Source: Oscillospiraceae bacterium
GTDB taxonomy: Bacteria; Bacillota; Clostridia; Oscillospirales; CAG-272
Length of the DNA stretch: 5,416 nucleotides
NCBI GenBank assembly: GCA_009779295.1
Contig: WREN01000173.1
Span: forward strand, 1 to 5,416
Direction: 5' to 3'
The position numbers were made by a program, and so were the translations under genes. The notes beneath the pieces are model-generated. The model searched no databases. It was not told the origin of the DNA and worked only from the letters and a program-made list of their open reading frames with translations. Positions 1 to 5,416 of the stretch are shown piece by piece (the first letter of the stretch is position 1; each line of letters begins with the position of its first letter).

Positions 1-633
1 AGGCAAAATCTGCTCGCAGAAAATAAAGACGACAGCAAAATTTATGTAACGGGCAACACCGTAATTGACGCAATGAAAACTACAATCAGGGGAAATTACA
101 CTCATCCCGAACTCGAGTGGGCAAAAGGCAGCCGGTTGATTTTGATTACAGCTCACCGCAGGGAAAATCTTGGCGAACCGATGAGGAGTATGTTCAGGGG
201 AATCAAACGTATTATCGAAGATTACTCTGACGTTAAAGCTGTTTATCCGATACATTTGAATCCGTTAGTACGTGAAGCGGCGGCGGAAGTGTTCGGCGAT
301 ATGGAGCGTTTGCATTTGGTCGAACCGCTTGACGTTGTGGATTTGCATAACATGATGGCGCATGCGTATTTATTTCTCACCGACAGCGGGGGGATTCAGG
401 AAGAAGCGCCGTCGCTCGGATTGCCCGTGCTTGTAATGCGTGATACTACCGAACGTCCTGAAGGCGTAGCTGCCGGAACGCTGAAACTCGTCGGTACGGA
501 TGAAGAAGTTATATACAAAACCACTAAAGAATTACTCGATAATAAAGAAATATACGACGCAATGACTAAAGTTTCCAATCCATACGGCGACGGGTTTGCA
601 TGCGAAAGAATAGCGGATATACTTTTAAAATAA
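1..633 (+). CDS. wecB: UDP-N-acetylglucosamine 2-epimerase (non-hydrolysing), 3' part only
   Basis: Interconverts UDP-GlcNAc and UDP-ManNAc in the cytoplasm, supplying ManNAc units for surface polysaccharide or teichoic-acid linkage units. The reading frame is open from base 1, so the gene begins upstream; 210 C-terminal residues are visible, a little over half of the usual 360-390. Family landmarks appear in the expected order: VTGNTVIDAM (visible residues 16-25), TAHRREN (50-56, whose His corresponds to the catalytic-site His213 of E. coli WecB), YPIHLNP (82-88), TDSGGIQEEAPSLG (127-140, the UDP-binding loop), MRDTTERPE (146-154) and the C-terminal NPYGDG (193-198). All expected residues of this half are present, so it should be active if the missing half is intact. 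An internal ATG at base 73 is not the start, because conserved family sequence runs upstream of it. The name mnaA is used for the same enzyme in Gram-positives. The DHH phosphoesterase gene follows after 21 bp, suggesting co-transcription. Confidence 0.95.
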   Translation, partial: RQNLLAENKDDSKIYVTGNTVIDAMKTTIRGNYTHPELEWAKGSRLILITAHRRENLGEPMRSMFRGIKRIIEDYSDVKAVYPIHLNPLVREAAAEVFGDMERLHLVEPLDVVDLHNMMAHAYLFLTDSGGIQEEAPSLGLPVLVMRDTTERPEGVAAGTLKLVGTDEEVIYKTTKELLDNKEIYDAMTKVSNPYGDGFACERIADILLK

Positions 634-654
634 TTTTAAAAAGAGGGATAAAAT

Positions 655-1566
655 ATGAGATTATTAACAAGAAGCGATTTTGACGGTCTTGCGTGTGCCG
701 CGTTATTAAAAGAAGCGGGCATTATTGATTCATGGAAGTTTGTTCATCCCAAAGACATTCAGGACGGGCTTGTCGAAGCAAATGAAAACGATGTACTGGC
801 GAATATTCCGTACATACCCGGGTGCAAACTTTGGTTTGACCACCATGTCAGCGAACATGAGCGGCTTGGCAATTTAAAATTTGAGGGTGCAAGCTATGAA
901 GCGGACAGTTGCGCGCGGATAATTTACGATTATTACGGCGGCGAGGAAAAATTTTCTAATCTGAAAAATATGATAGAAGGCGTAGATAAAGTCGATTCAG
1001 GGAATCTGAAAAAAGATGAAATATTAAATCCCACCGGCTGGGTATTGCTCGGGTTTATAATGGACCCGCGGACGGGACTCGGCAGGTTCAGGGATTTCAG
1101 GATAAGCAATTACACTTTGATGGAACTTCTCACCGACGCGTGCCGAACGATGAACATCGATGAAATCCTCGAGCTTCCGGACGTAGCCGAACGGGTTAAA
1201 ATGTACTTTGAACAGGATAAATTATTCAAAGAAATGCTTCTGAAATATTCTAAAACCGACGGAAACGTAATAGTTACCGATTTGCGAAACGTTGAAACGA
1301 TTTATACGGGTAACAGATTTTTACTTTACAGTATTTTTCCTGAACAGAACATATCGATATGGGCGGTTGACGGACGCGGCAAGCAAAATTGCCCGATAGC
1401 CGTTGGACACAGCATATTGAACCGTACCTCGAACACAAAAGTCGGATCGTTGCTTTTGAAATACGGCGGCGGCGGTCACGACCGCGTCGGAACTTGTCAG
1501 GTTGATTACGCGGATGCTGACAGGGTTATTGCGGAACTCATCGCGCAATTGAAAATTGACGGGTAA
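655..1566 (+). CDS. DHH/DHHA1-family phosphoesterase (exopolyphosphatase-like)
   Basis: A 303-residue cytoplasmic protein with the two-domain layout of DHH phosphoesterases. The N-terminal DHH domain shows the metal-binding motif SDFDG (residues 7-11), the signature FDHH (61-64) and a third acidic motif DKVDSG (111-116). The C-terminal DHHA1 domain carries the substrate-binding GGGGH (271-275) near the end. Family members hydrolyse phosphodiester or phosphoanhydride bonds (nanoRNA, cyclic dinucleotides, pyrophosphate, polyphosphate) using Mn2+ or Mg2+; this sequence alone does not settle which. The first motif reads TRSDFDG, lacking the His of the classical HxDxDG form; I recall this variant from proteins annotated as exopolyphosphatase-related, but that is memory. 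The start is supported by AGAGGG at 642-647, seven bases before the ATG. It is probably co-transcribed with the epimerase gene. No terminator is visible after it, so transcripts may run on into the next gene. Confidence 0.9.
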   Translation: MRLLTRSDFDGLACAALLKEAGIIDSWKFVHPKDIQDGLVEANENDVLANIPYIPGCKLWFDHHVSEHERLGNLKFEGASYEADSCARIIYDYYGGEEKFSNLKNMIEGVDKVDSGNLKKDEILNPTGWVLLGFIMDPRTGLGRFRDFRISNYTLMELLTDACRTMNIDEILELPDVAERVKMYFEQDKLFKEMLLKYSKTDGNVIVTDLRNVETIYTGNRFLLYSIFPEQNISIWAVDGRGKQNCPIAVGHSILNRTSNTKVGSLLLKYGGGGHDRVGTCQVDYADADRVIAELIAQLKIDG

Positions 1567-1582
1567 AATTTTAAAAACAGGC

Positions 1583-1610
1583 TTGACATTGGTTCCAAAA
1601 ATGGTATAAT
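1583..1610 (+). promoter_or_regulatory. Sigma-A type promoter with extended -10 for the membrane protein/DUF4838 unit
   Basis: A perfect -35 TTGACA (1583-1588) and a perfect -10 TATAAT (1605-1610) are separated by 16 bases. A TG one base upstream of the -10 (1602-1603) makes it an extended -10. Transcription would begin near 1617, giving a leader of about 26 nt before the ATG at 1643. It starts only 16 bp after the stop of the phosphoesterase gene. The spacer contains TTGGTTCCAA (1589-1598), a short imperfect inverted repeat that could be an operator but may be chance. Confidence 0.88.
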
Positions 1611-1642
1611 ATTTATAATAAAAAATTATAGGAGAGTGTATT

Positions 1643-2377
1643 ATGGATTATAAAGGCAGCCTAAAATATTTTACGCACAAAGGTTTAATAGCATTGATTG
1701 GTACGATAATGTTCTTTGCAGCGATTATTTTGACTATACCTTTCTTAATAGCATGGGGAATGTGGGGGATTTACTCATATCTTCCGTTTATTGTAGTTGG
1801 ATTGATAATGATGGTTTTCGGCAGAGGCGGCGTAATGAACGACGCCGAATATGACGGGCAAACGGAACGGCTCAAAGAGAATATTAAGTATAGGGTTTTG
1901 CAAGCTTTTGACATGGATGATGACAAACACGTTAAAACGCTTGAACCCATAATATTTAATGAATACGAATTTAAAGATGATCCCGCGTATCTGTACAAAA
2001 AGGGCAAAGACGGTAAAATGCGTTCGAATATGTATATGTTTGCCGTATTATTGTTCGGACCGGAAAAGATGTATGTGTATACAAGGCATGTGAATCTTAC
2101 AGACGAGAACACTGAAGAGGTAATTACGAAAAACATATATTCGTATACTGATTTGAAAAAAGCGGAAGCGGTAAATGAAGCGATTAAAGGAAAAATAAAA
2201 GAGAAAGAAGTAACGTTGGAGTTTTTAAGTTTTAAAGTATTTTCCAATAACGACGAAACTATCATGTCAATTCCGGTGCAGAATGACGCTTTAACCGACC
2301 AGCGCGTAGATGGGATAAATAAACTTATAACAAAAGTAAAAGCAAGAAAAGCTGCTGAAAGCAATCAAGATCAATAA
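1643..2377 (+). CDS. Membrane protein with two N-terminal helices and a cytosolic beta-rich domain, function unknown
   Basis: I do not recognise this 244-residue protein as a named family. Two hydrophobic segments lie at about residues 14-38 and 42-61, joined by a very short turn, so they form a hairpin with both ends on the same side. The following RGG and the charged remainder suggest that both ends are cytoplasmic. Residues 128-212 alternate hydrophobic strands with charged turns (for example VLLFGPEKMYVYTRHV at 135-150 and FLSFKVFS at 194-201) and are followed by an amphipathic segment at about 215-235. That pattern resembles bacterial PH-like membrane-associated domains, but this is inference from pattern only. 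TAGGAGAG at 1629-1636 gives a strong ribosome binding site six bases before the ATG. It is first in a unit with its own consensus promoter, and the DUF4838 gene follows after 22 bp. Its base composition looks clearly AT-richer than that of the downstream gene. Confidence 0.8.
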   Translation: MDYKGSLKYFTHKGLIALIGTIMFFAAIILTIPFLIAWGMWGIYSYLPFIVVGLIMMVFGRGGVMNDAEYDGQTERLKENIKYRVLQAFDMDDDKHVKTLEPIIFNEYEFKDDPAYLYKKGKDGKMRSNMYMFAVLLFGPEKMYVYTRHVNLTDENTEEVITKNIYSYTDLKKAEAVNEAIKGKIKEKEVTLEFLSFKVFSNNDETIMSIPVQNDALTDQRVDGINKLITKVKARKAAESNQDQ

Positions 2378-2399
2378 AAAATAATAATGGGGTGAATTT

Positions 2400-4058
2400 A
2401 TGTCAAAGAAAATTAGCATTGCGAATAATTGTATCTGCAAATATACGATATTGTATAACAGAAACGGATCTGCCGTAGATAAGAAAGCGGCGTTTGAACT
2501 GCAAAAATACCTCCAACTTGCATCAGGGCAAAATATCAACATCTGCTGCGATGACTGTTGCTGCGGAAACGAATACGAAATACTTGTAGGCAATACCAAC
2601 CGCGAAGCAGATGTATGCAAATGCGACCTCGGCGACGAAGGTTTCGTCATATTTACTCAAGGCAGCAAATTATTCATTTCCGGAAGTTGCGACGGCAAAC
2701 GCGGAACGCTTTACGGCGTATATGAATTCCTTGAGAAATTCATCGGATGGCGTTTTGCTTCGGTCGGATTTGAAATCCTCGCGTGTGATTGCGACGTTGA
2801 TATCAGCGACGTAAATATCCGCAAGGTTCCGGTGATGGAATACAGAGACCTTGACTGGCCTTGCACGATGAACAGCGATTGGTGCGTCAAAAACCAAGTA
2901 AATGCTGTGAGACACAGACGCGAATTAGCCGGCGATTACGGCGGCGGCGTCGTATGGGGCGGAGGATTTGTGCATACGTTCGGCAGACTGACAGATATAA
3001 AAGAGCCGAATCAGCCGTGTCTTTCCGATCCTGAGATGTTAGAGAAAGCTATTGCTTCCGTAAGAGAACTTTTAAGTAAAACTCCTGACGCGAATATCAT
3101 TTCCGTTTCGCAGAACGACAACATGAACTACTGTAAATGCGACGCGTGCGCCGCTGTTGATGAAGAAGAGGGCAGCCATATGGGTACGCTTCTGCGTTTT
3201 GTAAACGCCGTAGCCGACGATATCAAAGACGATTACCCGAACGTAGCCGTCGAAACGCTTGCTTATCAGTATACGCGTAAACCGCCGCTCAAAACCAGAC
3301 CGAGAGATAATATTATCATCAGGCTTTGCTCGATAGAATGTTGTTTCTCACACGCTTTAGACGATTCCGATTGCTCGGTTAACGCGGCGTTCAAGAAGGA
3401 CATTGAAGGCTGGAACGAAATCTGCGATCGCTTGTACGTATGGGATTACGTCACGAATTATTCAAATTTCATACTTCCGTTCCCGAACTTCGGTGTATTG
3501 CTTCCGAATATGAAATTCTTCGCGGATCACAGCGTTAAGGGTATGTATCCGGAAGGGAACTATCAGACGATAAGCGGTGAGTTCGGCGACTTAAGAGCGT
3601 ATATGCTGTCAAAATGTATGTGGGACCCGTATATGAGCGATGCGGATTACAGCGATTATATGGACGCGTTCCTGCAAGCGTATTACGGCAAAGGCTGGAA
3701 AAATATTCGTGCATTTATAGACTTCATCGAAAAGGAATCGCAGGGAAATCACTTCCTGATCTGGACGAGTCCGTTCGATATCGTGCCGCGCGAAGTTTAT
3801 GAAGCGAATTACGATATGATCGCGGCGTGGTGGGATGCCGCCGAAGCGCAAGCAGATAACGCGGAACTTCTCGACAATGTAAAACGCGCGCGTTATCAGT
3901 GGACATTAATATCGCTGACGTTGAAGATCGACCCGGTTTTAGCGGAAAAGACGTTCGATGAAGTCAACGCGCGTGGAATCCGCTGGAACGAATGGCATAA
4001 AGAATTGCCGCGGCCGGATTTCGAAACGATGGTACCGCAGCAATGGTATAACAGATAA
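2400..4058 (+). CDS. DUF4838 family protein, glycoside-hydrolase-like, cysteine-rich and leaderless
   Basis: A 552-residue protein matching the DUF4838 family, some of whose members I recall as founding glycoside hydrolase family GH163 (endo-beta-N-acetylglucosaminidases). Residues about 20-140 form an N-terminal domain like those preceding GH20/GH67 barrels, ending in GTLYGVYEFLEKFIGWRF (102-119). The barrel region shows GGGFVHTFGRL (187-197), the SQNDNMNYCKCDAC segment (237-250), LYVWDY (345-350), GMYPEGNY (381-388), SGEFGDLRAYM (392-402), MWDPYMSDADY (407-417) and AYYGKGW (427-433). Family motifs are present from end to end, so it seems intact. E385 and E394 are plausible catalytic acids, by inference only. 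There is no signal peptide or membrane segment, so it should be cytoplasmic, unlike secreted Bacteroides relatives. It has 24 cysteines, all within residues 1-406. GGGGTGA at 2389-2395 is the ribosome binding site. The gene is co-transcribed with the membrane protein upstream and ends at a terminator. Confidence 0.85.
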   Translation: MSKKISIANNCICKYTILYNRNGSAVDKKAAFELQKYLQLASGQNINICCDDCCCGNEYEILVGNTNREADVCKCDLGDEGFVIFTQGSKLFISGSCDGKRGTLYGVYEFLEKFIGWRFASVGFEILACDCDVDISDVNIRKVPVMEYRDLDWPCTMNSDWCVKNQVNAVRHRRELAGDYGGGVVWGGGFVHTFGRLTDIKEPNQPCLSDPEMLEKAIASVRELLSKTPDANIISVSQNDNMNYCKCDACAAVDEEEGSHMGTLLRFVNAVADDIKDDYPNVAVETLAYQYTRKPPLKTRPRDNIIIRLCSIECCFSHALDDSDCSVNAAFKKDIEGWNEICDRLYVWDYVTNYSNFILPFPNFGVLLPNMKFFADHSVKGMYPEGNYQTISGEFGDLRAYMLSKCMWDPYMSDADYSDYMDAFLQAYYGKGWKNIRAFIDFIEKESQGNHFLIWTSPFDIVPREVYEANYDMIAAWWDAAEAQADNAELLDNVKRARYQWTLISLTLKIDPVLAEKTFDEVNARGIRWNEWHKELPRPDFETMVPQQWYNR

Positions 4059-4071
4059 AGAGATTAACAAT

Positions 4072-4097
4072 AAAAAAAGCGCTCGAAGCGCTTTTTT
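4072..4097. terminator. Bidirectional intrinsic terminator between convergent genes
   Basis: An 11-bp perfect stem pairs 4073-4083 with 4087-4097 around a CGA loop. The core AGCGCT on each side is flanked by A-runs on the left and T-runs on the right. Each strand therefore reads as a GC stem followed by a U-tract. It lies 13 bp after the DUF4838 stop codon and 3 bp from the stop codon of the convergent foldase gene, so it probably serves both. Confidence 0.92.
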
Positions 4098-4100
4098 GTT

Positions 4101-5108
4101 TTATGTCTCCGTAACGTTACCGCTTACATACTCAACGATCAACCGTGTCAGTGCCGCGCGTTCGATATCGGCTTTTCCTGCGGCTTTTTCATAATCCTTA
4201 ACGTTGTCGTATCCGTAAGATACCGCGCCCTCAAGTGCGAATTCATTATATTTTTCCTCGCTGACCGTAATGTTCTCGGCTCGCGCAATTGAATAGACAA
4301 GCATATCGTTTAACACTTGATTTTTAGCGGAATCTAAAATTTCGGTGAGGAACGCATCCTGATTATATCCTAACGCCTTTATATAACTGTACAAACTCAT
4401 ACCGTAATATCCAAGTGTCATTTGCTCATAGTTATTTATGAGCCTGTCATAATATTTTTTAACGTCTTTCTTCGGATATGATATAATAGTAGAATCCTCA
4501 ATCAGCATATCCCACGCGGTATTTTTGATTATATTTTCTCTTAATATTTTTTTCAATTCGTCAACGGTATCATAATCTAAATCTTCAAGCCCCGCTATGA
4601 ATTCATCAGTTAAGGCAGGTTTGATAAGCTCCGTGATAGAGTTTATCGTGACTTCAAATACTGTCTCTTGTCCGGCAAGATCCATGTTTTGATAATAATC
4701 CTCGGGGAATGTCAGATTTAACGTTACGGTATCGCCTATATACGCTCCGATCAACCCCTCTTCAAATCCTTCGAGATACGTATTTGAACCGATTGTCAAA
4801 GGCGCGCCGGTAGCCGTACCGCCTTCAAACGCTACGCCGTCCAGAGTTCCGATATAATCAATATTCAAAATATCGCCGTCTATTACGGCGCGGTCCGTTA
4901 CTTCAACTTCTGTTGAATGTTCTGTCAGAAGTGATTCAATATCTTCTTCCATTTGGTCTTCAATAGATTCTGTGGGAATTTCTATATTTTTATAATTTCC
5001 GAGCCTTATATATTCGGATAAATCATAATTATAAGGTTTTCCGGCACAGCCGGCAAGCATTAAAATTATTAGTAAAACGCATACCGATAGAATTCGCCAT
5101 CTTTTCAT
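4101..5108 (-). CDS. Trigger-factor-like FKBP-type peptidyl-prolyl isomerase lipoprotein
   Basis: A 335-residue predicted lipoprotein that should act outside the membrane as a foldase or chaperone for exported proteins. The N-terminus has basic MKRWR, a hydrophobic core and the lipobox LAGC, with the lipidated Cys at residue 21. Residues 73-158 form an FKBP-type domain of the trigger factor subtype: GDILNIDYIGTLDGVAFEGG (78-97), GFEEGLIGAYIGD (114-126) and TFPEDYYQ (133-140). Residues 160-335 are mostly helical and acidic, like the trigger factor C-terminal chaperone arm. The ribosome-binding domain of cytosolic trigger factor is absent, replaced by the signal peptide and a linker of about 50 residues. 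The ATG at 5108 is preferred over an in-frame TTG at 5141, because the signal peptide starts with the ATG and a ribosome binding site precedes it. The role parallels PrsA, which uses a parvulin rather than an FKBP domain. Clients are unknown. Confidence 0.9.
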   Translation of the reverse strand: MKRWRILSVCVLLIILMLAGCAGKPYNYDLSEYIRLGNYKNIEIPTESIEDQMEEDIESLLTEHSTEVEVTDRAVIDGDILNIDYIGTLDGVAFEGGTATGAPLTIGSNTYLEGFEEGLIGAYIGDTVTLNLTFPEDYYQNMDLAGQETVFEVTINSITELIKPALTDEFIAGLEDLDYDTVDELKKILRENIIKNTAWDMLIEDSTIISYPKKDVKKYYDRLINNYEQMTLGYYGMSLYSYIKALGYNQDAFLTEILDSAKNQVLNDMLVYSIARAENITVSEEKYNEFALEGAVSYGYDNVKDYEKAAGKADIERAALTRLIVEYVSGNVTET

Positions 5109-5117
5109 TTGTGAGTG

Positions 5118-5126
5118 TTTCCTTTC
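5118..5126 (-). promoter_or_regulatory. Ribosome binding site of the foldase gene
   Basis: The minus strand reads GAAAGGAAA here, with the AAGGA core ending 11 bases before the ATG at 5108. The spacing is slightly long but usable. The site lies downstream of the alternative TTG at 5141 and therefore supports the ATG as the true start. Confidence 0.65.
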
Positions 5127-5146
5127 AATTGTAAATATCAATAATG

Positions 5147-5175
5147 TTTATATCATATTTTTTGTCAGAAATAAA
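5147..5175 (-). promoter_or_regulatory. Probable promoter of the foldase gene (extended -10, weak -35)
   Basis: On the minus strand TGATATAAA (5155-5147) is an extended -10 with five of six matches to TATAAT. A -35 at the right distance (about 5170-5175, TTTATT) is a poor match, as is common with extended -10 promoters. The predicted start near 5140 gives a leader of about 32 nt and would leave the TTG at 5141 outside the transcript. The AT-only tract upstream could act as an UP element. Confidence 0.45.
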
Positions 5176-5185
5176 GCATAAAATG

Positions 5186-5222
5186 TAAATATTTATAAAT
5201 TTATAAAATTTAAATTTTATTT
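5186..5222. repeat. AT-only tract with nested perfect palindromes
   Basis: These 37 bases contain no G or C. Within them are the perfect palindromes ATTTATAAAT (5191-5200), TTTATAAATTTATAAA (5192-5207, also a tandem repeat of TTTATAAA) and ATAAAATTTAAATTTTAT (5203-5220). The last one overlaps the stop codon of the oxidoreductase gene. Possible roles are an UP element, a binding site for a DNA-bending protein or a weak transcript end; simple AT richness is the null explanation. Confidence 0.6.
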
Positions 5223-5416
5223 GCAAGCATCATATCAACCAAGCGCATCGTTTTCACGGCGTCGTCGATGGGAGATATTGGTTTCCTGCCTGTTTTTATA
5301 CATTCGATAAAATCTACGTCCTCGCTTTTGTAGCCGTAATGCGAGTACAACGCGTCATTGCCGCCCGCCAGTTCTATTCCGTCGATGTACTCGACCTTCT
5401 GCGAACCTACGCCGAC
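5210..5416 (-). CDS. Gfo/Idh/MocA-type oxidoreductase, C-terminal end only
   Basis: The last 68 codons of a minus-strand gene that begins beyond the window edge; the stop codon is at 5212-5210. The visible sequence has the typical tail of NAD(P)-dependent sugar dehydrogenases of the Gfo/Idh/MocA family. A SHYGYKSEDVDFIECIKTGR segment (visible residues 25-44) gives the usual final helix before the substrate pocket, followed by KPISPIDDAVKTMRLVDMM (45-63), the characteristic acidic-Ala helix near the C-terminus. The N-terminal Rossmann domain and the EKP catalytic motif lie outside the window, so cofactor and substrate cannot be inferred. Such enzymes oxidise or reduce sugars and inositols or cleave glycosides by redox chemistry. 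It points the same way as the foldase gene, 101 bp upstream of it, and no GC-rich terminator is visible between them. Confidence 0.8.
   Translation of the reverse strand, partial: VGVGSQKVEYIDGIELAGGNDALYSHYGYKSEDVDFIECIKTGRKPISPIDDAVKTMRLVDMMLANKI

Noticed and set aside
623..641. Two copies of TTTTAAAA around the epimerase stop codon as a possible terminator or operator
   Set aside because: The repeats are AT-only with no GC stem or U-tract arrangement, and similar runs occur after the phosphoesterase gene; the short gap favours co-transcription.
1595..1604. CCAAAAATGG, a match to a eukaryotic CArG-box pattern
   Set aside because: It is part of a bacterial promoter spacer; the transcription factors that use CArG boxes are not expected here.
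1771..2364. A 197-codon minus-strand open frame opposite the membrane protein gene
   Set aside because: It is Ser-rich, low in complexity, has no recognisable domain and lies entirely opposite a gene with a strong promoter and ribosome binding site; it looks like a shadow frame.
2291..2650. A minus-strand open frame spanning the junction of the membrane protein and DUF4838 genes
   Set aside because: No family features, and it overlaps both well-supported plus-strand genes.
5139..5141. TTG as an upstream start for the foldase, giving 346 residues
   Set aside because: It places 11 polar residues before the signal peptide, lies upstream of the ribosome binding site, and falls at or outside the predicted transcript start.
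5109..5209. Possible small RNA or small gene in the 101-bp gap
   Set aside because: The gap is very AT-rich, with no GC hairpin, no ribosome binding site and no convincing open frame; a promoter explains it.

Overview
The window looks like a chromosomal segment of a low-to-mid GC Gram-positive bacterium, most likely an uncultured member of the Clostridia. The evidence is clear Shine-Dalgarno sites close to ATG starts, a textbook sigma-A promoter, a lipobox-bearing trigger-factor-like lipoprotein of a kind common in Clostridia, and AT-rich intergenic gaps. This placement is inference from style; no rRNA or other phylogenetic marker is present. I see no tRNA, rRNA, CRISPR array, insertion sequence or attachment site.

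Layout. Bases 1-4058 hold four plus-strand genes. First is the 3' part of a UDP-N-acetylglucosamine 2-epimerase gene (1-633), followed after 21 bp by a DHH/DHHA1 phosphoesterase (655-1566). A consensus extended -10 promoter (1583-1610) then starts a second transcription unit. That unit has a two-helix membrane protein with a probable cytosolic beta-rich domain (1643-2377) and, 22 bp later, a cysteine-rich, leaderless DUF4838 protein related to glycoside hydrolases (2400-4058). A compact bidirectional terminator (4072-4097) separates this from a convergent minus-strand block. The block contains a lipoprotein foldase built like trigger factor without its ribosome-binding domain (4101-5108) and the 3' end of a Gfo/Idh/MocA-type oxidoreductase gene (5210-5416). 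Between those two lies a 101-bp gap with an AT-only palindromic tract and a probable promoter.

How the genes may work together. The epimerase makes UDP-ManNAc for cell-surface polysaccharide. The foldase acts on exported proteins outside the membrane. The DUF4838 protein and the oxidoreductase suggest intracellular sugar or glycoside handling. Only the membrane protein/DUF4838 pair has real sequence support as a functional unit, through its own promoter, tight spacing and shared terminator. I found no overtly new defence or mobile system. The most unusual items are the cytoplasmic cysteine-rich DUF4838 protein with its membrane partner, and the lipid-anchored trigger-factor-like foldase.
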